Source of the DNA: Mangifera indica
Taxonomy: Eukaryota > Streptophyta > Magnoliopsida > Sapindales > Anacardiaceae
Length of the DNA: 64,000 nt
Direction of reading: 5' to 3'
Assembly (NCBI RefSeq): GCF_011075055.1
Contig: NC_058138.1
Location: 4,236,001 to 4,300,000, forward strand
Below the pieces are notes generated by a model. That model was not told where the DNA came from. It made no database searches and was given only the letters and a program-made list of their open reading frames with translations. A program made the position numbers and the translations under genes. Below, in pieces: positions 58,304 through 64,000 of the stretch. Each line of letters starts with the position of its first letter. The stretch's first letter is position 1.

Positions 58304-61300
58304 CTAGTCTTCAGTCCACTGGACACTGTGTTTCGCCCAAAGATAATACGCTCCAATGGGGCCTCTACCACCAAGTTCATAGAGTTCCGGTGCTATATTG
58401 TTCTTGTCTATCTCTTGTAATACTGGGGTTAAAATATTCCAGGCAGCAGTCAGCTCGTCACTTCTCATGAAGAGATGGTTGTCTCCATCAATAACATCAA
58501 GAAGAAGATGTTCGTATGAATCAGGCACCTCGACATTGTACCTAGTCAGGTAATTGGAAAGATATGTATATTCAGGACATTAAAGGAGATTACAGAAGTT
58601 TCAATATGAAAATTATAGTGCTAACGCCAAAAGTGCTTACTTGTCCTTGTAGAGCAAATTAAGTTCTGAAGCATCCAACTGGAGACCTAATCCTGGAACC
58701 TTATTGTTGACTTTGACCAAGATGGCCTCATCAGGCACATCTCGTAAAATCAGTTCATTGGTGGCAAGGTTGACATTATGTCCAATACGCTCAAGGTAAA
58801 GGTTTCCAGGAACAGTATGAAACTGTATACGTATCTCCATCCTGCACTATGTAGCTAAGTTGATGAGAAAATCACATACTTCGAAAAAATACAGGGCAGA
58901 AACAATTACCTGTGTTTGATGAGTCCCATGCCAGCTTTAATCAAGAAAGGCACACCATCCCAACGAGCATTGTCGATGTGTAATGCAGCAGCAAAATAAG
59001 TAGGGGTCAGACTGTTCAATTTTACATCAATCTTGTCTCCGGAAGTTGCTTTATATTGGCCAAGAATGACATTGCTAGGATCCAATTTGCGGATTGATCT
59101 CAAGACCTTGGCCTGGAAAGAAGCCTCTTATCAAAATGACCAGACACTGAAAATATTATCAAAATTCATCTTCTTGCAGGAAAAATTCAAGGCCAGGCAC
59201 CTTTTCGTTCCGAATATCTTCACCATCAAGACTTACAGGTGGCTCCATGGCCAGTAATGCTAATGTTTGGAGTACATGGCTATGTACTATGTCTCGGATG
59301 ATCCCATAACCATCAAAATACCTGCATAGAAAAGTAAATAAAATTAGTAAAAGATTATATCATACAAATTACAAGAGGATGAAATAATTATTTTTTAGTA
59401 CCTTCCTGTTTGCACACACATATCTTGTGACAGAATGATCTGCAAAATAATTAAAAAAGCTAAGGGATAGGCAGTATATTCTGGAATAAAAGTTTTATTG
59501 AGTCAAAGAATTTAAAGAAAACGTAAATTACCTGTACACTGCGTATGTATGTTCGGTTCCACAATGGCTCAAAAATTAGATTAGAAAATCTTAATACGGT
59601 GAGGTTCTCAATGAGATTCCTTCCTAAAAGATGATCTATCCTGTAATAAACAAATAAAAAAGCTATAATATTTGAAACAAGCACATATATATAGAGGGTT
59701 GGGATCACTTTCCCCTTAACTGCTACAAAACTTGTAACTCAAACTTCTGAACCAAAGTTACATAAGACAAATATCGTTGCCAATGTGCATTAATTTTGTA
59801 TGTTAGAAGTTAGAGCTTGGACGTATGAAATTTTTGGGTGCGGACCTAAAGCAAACAGAGCCTAGCAACTGCTAGTCACTGATTTTGATTAGGTGTGGAC
59901 CTAAAATATGAGCTAAGCAAATAGAGGCTAGCAAACACCAGTCACCCTTTTCTATATTGCAACACAAAAGGTTGTGACTGGTCACCAGTTTTTGGTCAGC
60001 AATGCCCACACCTAAGGACTAGTTAGATCTTATCTCAGCCAATGCCATTGTTTCTAAAGATCTAAAAACATTGTCATAACTTGTATAGAAAAAGAATAGT
60101 TACGGAAAAGCCAAATACATGTCTGTGAGTGTTTACATTATATATGCATGTACATTGATAAAAAGTACCAATAATGTGCTTACTCACCTGTATAATTGCT
60201 TCTCCTCAAACTTAGAAAGAAGCGCTTTCGTCAGTTGTAGAGACGACACTGCATCGAACCCAAAAGGTTTCTCAATTATTATGCGATTCCAGCCCTTCTG
60301 TGTTTGTGCATTATCAGCAAGAGAAGTTGCAACATCTAATAGTGCTTCTTGTGGTACAGATAGGTAAAATATCCGGTTTGCTTGAGATCCCCCCTGAGGT
60401 AATTTAGCAGCTATAAAGTCAATCATTAAAAGCATCCTTATTGAATATGAAAATAAATAATAATGCAAAAAGGATTTTTTTTGTATAAATACTGCTTTTT
60501 TAATTTTGATCTAAAAGACTAAAACACGTCTTATAACCCAGTGTACAACTCATAAACCATATTAATTTTAATCTCTTTTTATTTATTTTAAATCCATCCC
60601 AGTGAAGAAACCTCTCTTTCCTTAAAGTTTGAAACTCAACAAAACAAGTGGGACAACAACAGCAAACTTTCAATCAAAATTGTTGTGCCAAACAAAATGT
60701 TGGGGGACTTTCATTCAGTATTTGAATTTCTTAATGTTTTGATTTTTACAAAGTCATAATAATTAATAAAGCATTTACTCTGAACTTGCGACCAATAATT
60801 ATTTGTTAATTAATATCAATGAACAAATACCTGTAATCCTTCTCTCAATACAATTTTTTCAACCATACCTCGATATGCTCCATTAAAGCATTAAGCTTGG
60901 TCATCCCTTCTCTGTTGTCATAACCTCCATTCAGATAGAATGTTCTACTGAGAAAGGCATCTATTTTGTCCCCACAGTTTTCTCTGAAAAAGGTTAGAGG
61001 AATTCATGATGAATAATGTCAGAATAAACATCTTCGATTGGCTAACTCATAACAACAAGACATGAGCAACAACAAAATGAGTTCTAATCTTTTTTCTATA
61101 ATCAAACTAACATGAACTATTACATCACGTGTGTCGCCTTGGCTACCATTCTTTCAGCTTAAAACATTTTTGCCTACCATAAGCAATGGATGTATGCCGA
61201 CATTTAATGGAGTTATTCACCTATATGCACTAAAATGATTCCAGATATAGGTGTGTGAAAGAATACCAACAGTGATTCATTCTACCATTGATAAATTATA

Positions 61301-62352
61301 ATCATGCAAGCAGCTTCTATAACTATGGGGATATTGCATTGGAGAATTCTAGGGTCCAAAACAAAAGGCTCAATTGGCGTGGGGGGGAAGAATTTATGAG
61401 GTGATGTGCTAGAGAACATTACTGATGATCAATGCGACAAGTCAAAGTTGAAGCTATAATGGAACGCAGTTCTTCATCTGTCAAGTTCTTTCTTGAATAG
61501 CCAATGATACCCACATTCTGCAGCCACAGGAAGAAAAGACAAAATTCATTAAAAGTGTGTGGTACATGTTTGAATATAATTTACAACTAGTCTACTAGAA
61601 AAACTATATCTCCTATTCAATTTACCAACTATCCCAGTTTCTTCTTATGACAACATTGGGAGAATGTTGAACAAGGTAAAAGTGGTGCAAGGCAAAAGGT
61701 AAAAGAGATGGAAAAAACAAAGAAATTATAATCATACCTCAGGAAGAAAGCCGCTATAATACAGGGCAAATAATGCTGGAAAAATCTTCCCTCTAGCAAG
61801 CTCACCGGTAGCTCCTATAACAGCAATACATAGTGTGGGTGCTCCACCACCCTCAAAAGGAAAATTCCAGGACTGTGATTGTATGTGTGAAGTTGCTCTC
61901 CTCAATTTTTCAACAGAATCTGTAAATTCCATAATTCAGAGCTTCTTATGTTTTCCACAACAGTTACTCATTTTTTCCAAAGTTCAAATGGATAAAAGAA
62001 TACATAAGAAAATAAATCTATATTGATTGGCAAACAGTAATCATCATATAAGTGATTGACTTATATGGCATAATCATTACAAACCATTAGGTATGGATAT
62101 TGTAGAAACACCATCAGAATCTTGTCCTGCACTTGATAAACTTGGTTCAAAATGGCTATCTAACTGGCCTTTATCTTGATTCTTTATAATCTTGAACTCG
62201 TCTGCTTGTCTACGCTTTCTATAGCCATGCTTAAGGTTGAGTCTCTCAAGTAACCACGGTTTCAAGCCACAAAATCTCTGGCAAATATTGGCTGCTCCAC
62301 CATAGAGCACATAACTGCCACCAGTCACTGTTTGAACATTGGTTGATACAAA
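58304..62352 (-). CDS. G6PD4: plastid-type glucose-6-phosphate dehydrogenase, G6PD4 class (5' partial)
   Basis: Eleven exons on the minus strand (high to low): 62352-62085, 61919-61738, 61517-61423, 60983-60869, 60393-60188, 59640-59532, 59439-59402, 59321-59201, 59112-58910, 58841-58641, 58541-58304. Splice phases close throughout, giving 591 aa. About 35-50 N-terminal residues (transit peptide) are missing. Canonical G6PDH oxidises glucose 6-phosphate with NADP+. Here the Rossmann motif is GATGELA rather than GASGDLA, VEKPFGRD is IEKPFGFD, and the active-site RIDHYLGKE is RIDHLLGRN, so the catalytic Lys region is altered. These are the marks of the plant G6PD4 class. Arabidopsis G6PD4 is reported inactive and to act by pairing with G6PD1 for peroxisome targeting. 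I see no stop or frameshift, which suggests it is kept. Confidence 0.92.
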
Positions 62353-63359
62353 CTGCATATAAAGAACAAAGAACACTGAATGTATGAGCATAGATTACCA
62401 TACCAAGTATATGAACAGTCTCATTAAAGCAAATCACTTTATATTGTACCCATTTTGCATAACTGGCGACCTATGGATCAGTATAGAATAGTACTACACA
62501 TACAAACTTGACAAACTAATTCAAACAAATTGATATGCTCAATTGCTGTTGAAAGAAAAATGAATTAAATTAGCACATCGAAGTAATTGACAAAGCAATC
62601 ATACAGAACAAAATTATTGTTAGATTTAATAACTTAAATTAAAATGTCACTCTATAATATTCTTCTGTCTTTCAGCCAAGAGATCTCAAAGTTCTCATTC
62701 AACAATTAATCTCTTGCATCATTTTTCATGACCTTTATATTTTACTTGTTACGAGATGAAAATCTTAACAACATATGCAGTAAAGGTATCTCATTTGTCT
62801 GATTGAAAAATAGCAATACCTTACTTGTAAAATCCGTAAATTCAAAATCTTAATTTTCCTTCACTTTCTTTCCATTTTGACGAGAGTAAACAGATCATTT
62901 CATTGTAAGGAAGTCTGCCATCAATTTCATTCACCTCATAAGGTTCAACAGAAGATACCAACAGAACCTATTAGATTAGTTCGTGTTCATCACCTTCCTC
63001 ATAGAACAATTTCTTCCAAGAATTTTCAGAACTTTTCTTTCCAATCTTCAACGATATTAAATCAAGATTGGTATCCAAAATTATGTCTCATACTTCGAAA
63101 TTTGAGGCTCACTGTTACATGTCTTACAATTAACATTACTAATCAACCATTCCAAATGCTTAAAGTCTTAGATTGCATATTATTAAGTTTCAAATTCAAT
63201 TTAACAAGTACTCATTCTACCCAACATCATCACTAATAACTAGTGAACCCGCATTATAACAAATTACACTTCACTTTAACTTTAAACTTAGGAAGTTGAA
63301 AAACCATTTCCGTCATATAAGGTCAAAGAATCAATGATTTGAATCCCTAAATACAAGTT

Positions 63360-63743
63360 ATATAATAATTGAACGAACTAGAGGGTGTGAAATCAATTAA
63401 ACAAACAATCACACACAAACAGTAAAGAAAAAGAACATGCACAATTTTATCCTTCTCTCGTGACAATGGTTTGCTAGGATTTAACATGATTTCAATATCT
63501 CCTCACTTCTCTCGTGACAATGGTTTGCTAGGATTTATATTCTTAAGACAAACTCTTCTAGTGTTCCTATGTTTAAGAGAAATCCTAAAAAGGCTTCTTC
63601 ATGGTTAAGACCAAATCATGTACAGGCCTGGGGCACTGCTCCCTGCTCACTCACCAAGGAGCGGAGCCCCTGCCCACTGACCAGGCAGCAGGACCAGTGA
63701 ATCTGTGTAGCCCTTTTTATGGTCCTGGTTGCCAATTCTAACA
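63360..63743 (-). mobile_element. probable copia-type solo LTR
   Basis: On the reverse strand a segment opens TGTTAGAATTGGCAACCAGG at 63743. It runs through a GC-rich block and AATCCTAGCAAACCATTG repeats, and is followed by TTTACTGTTTGTGTGTGATTG. TGTTAGAATT is a common start of plant copia LTRs. The 3' end and a target duplication could not be placed. It would lie within the first intron of the G6PD4-type gene. Confidence 0.4.
63462..63540. repeat. short direct repeat in the putative LTR
   Basis: CTTCTCTCGTGACAATGGTT, continuing through GCTAGGATTTA, occurs twice, about 53 bp apart. Confidence 0.7.
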
Positions 63744-64000
63744 ATACTGTTTTACAAACAGTAACACAGTACTTAATTTATTATGACACATAATAATATT
63801 TATATAACAATTTTTAAGTAAAAGGGTCACATACATTCTCGAAACATACCTTGTAATAAAAAACCATTCTTAAATTATTATTTGATAACAAAAAAGGGTA
63901 AATAAATATGAATTGATAATCTTATCCAACCGTTACATAAAAGGGAGAAAAAAAAATAGCTTTTGCAAATGAAAATACAGAAACCCACAACAACAAATTG

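Larger units (their letters stand above)
62353..64000 (-). other. G6PD4 upstream intron or promoter region; first exon not found
   Basis: An acceptor (reverse strand TATGCAG) precedes the exon at 62352, so at least one more exon lies upstream. I found no transit-peptide-like exon with a suitable donor in this interval and think it is beyond 64000. The plus-strand frame 62877-63236 looks incidental. Confidence 0.5.

Noticed and set aside
62877..63236. 119-aa plus-strand frame considered as a small gene or as an antisense clue to G6PD4 exon 1
   Set aside because: No domain is recognised, composition is that of AT-rich intron, and the reverse strand offers no transit-peptide-like frame with a donor.
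1..64000. tRNA, rRNA or other structured RNA genes
   Set aside because: No cloverleaf with A and B box motifs and no rRNA stretch was seen by eye; a covariance-model scan would be needed to exclude small ncRNAs.

Overview
The window is nuclear DNA of a eudicot plant: AT-rich, with spliced genes that have GT-AG introns, Ty1/copia and TGTAA...TTACA-type LTR sequences, hAT and Mutator-like non-autonomous transposons, and an endogenous plant pararetrovirus. The species cannot be named from sequence alone.

Four cellular loci stand out. (1) A five-exon GDSL esterase/lipase gene on + (11579-17018; all splice phases close, 367 aa). (2) A DYW-type pentatricopeptide-repeat (PPR) pseudogene on + (about 33860-43450), cut by a copia element (34518-41902, target duplication GCTAT) and an hAT element (41978-43036, target duplication GTCAGAAT). 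(3) A small acidic NIMIN-type NPR1-interacting gene on - (47268-47807) with an EDF motif and a terminal LDLNLSL EAR motif. (4) Eleven exons of a plastid-type glucose-6-phosphate dehydrogenase of the G6PD4 class on - (58304-62352), whose first exon is not found and probably lies beyond the right edge. From memory, the Arabidopsis relatives of these four are close neighbours (At1g09390, At1g09410, At1g09415, At1g09420). The window therefore looks like a conserved microsyntenic block stretched to about 51 kb by mobile elements, with the PPR member dead and the other three apparently kept.

Layout: 1-5565, decayed copia element on +; 5566-11430, AT-rich DNA with a MITE that carries an hAT element, and a long TA/TACA microsatellite; 11430-17018, GDSL gene; 17790-30415, decayed caulimovirid provirus of about 6.9 kb with domains in the order capsid, movement, protease, RT, RNase H, split between capsid and movement by a nested LTR insertion at about 20947-26717; 30416-33575, repeats and a second hAT copy; 33860-43450, PPR pseudogene with its two insertions; 45321-46101, Mutator-like MITE with target duplication; 47268-47807, NIMIN gene; 49061-57640, MITEs and a diverged tandem duplication; 58304-64000, G6PD4-type gene with a probable solo LTR in its upstream part.

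The most notable item is the provirus. Its capsid-before-movement order is the one I associate with Cavemovirus/Solendovirus-like caulimovirids rather than petuviruses, florendoviruses or badnaviruses. All of its reading frames are broken. The target-site duplications identified by eye let the order of several insertion events be read directly.
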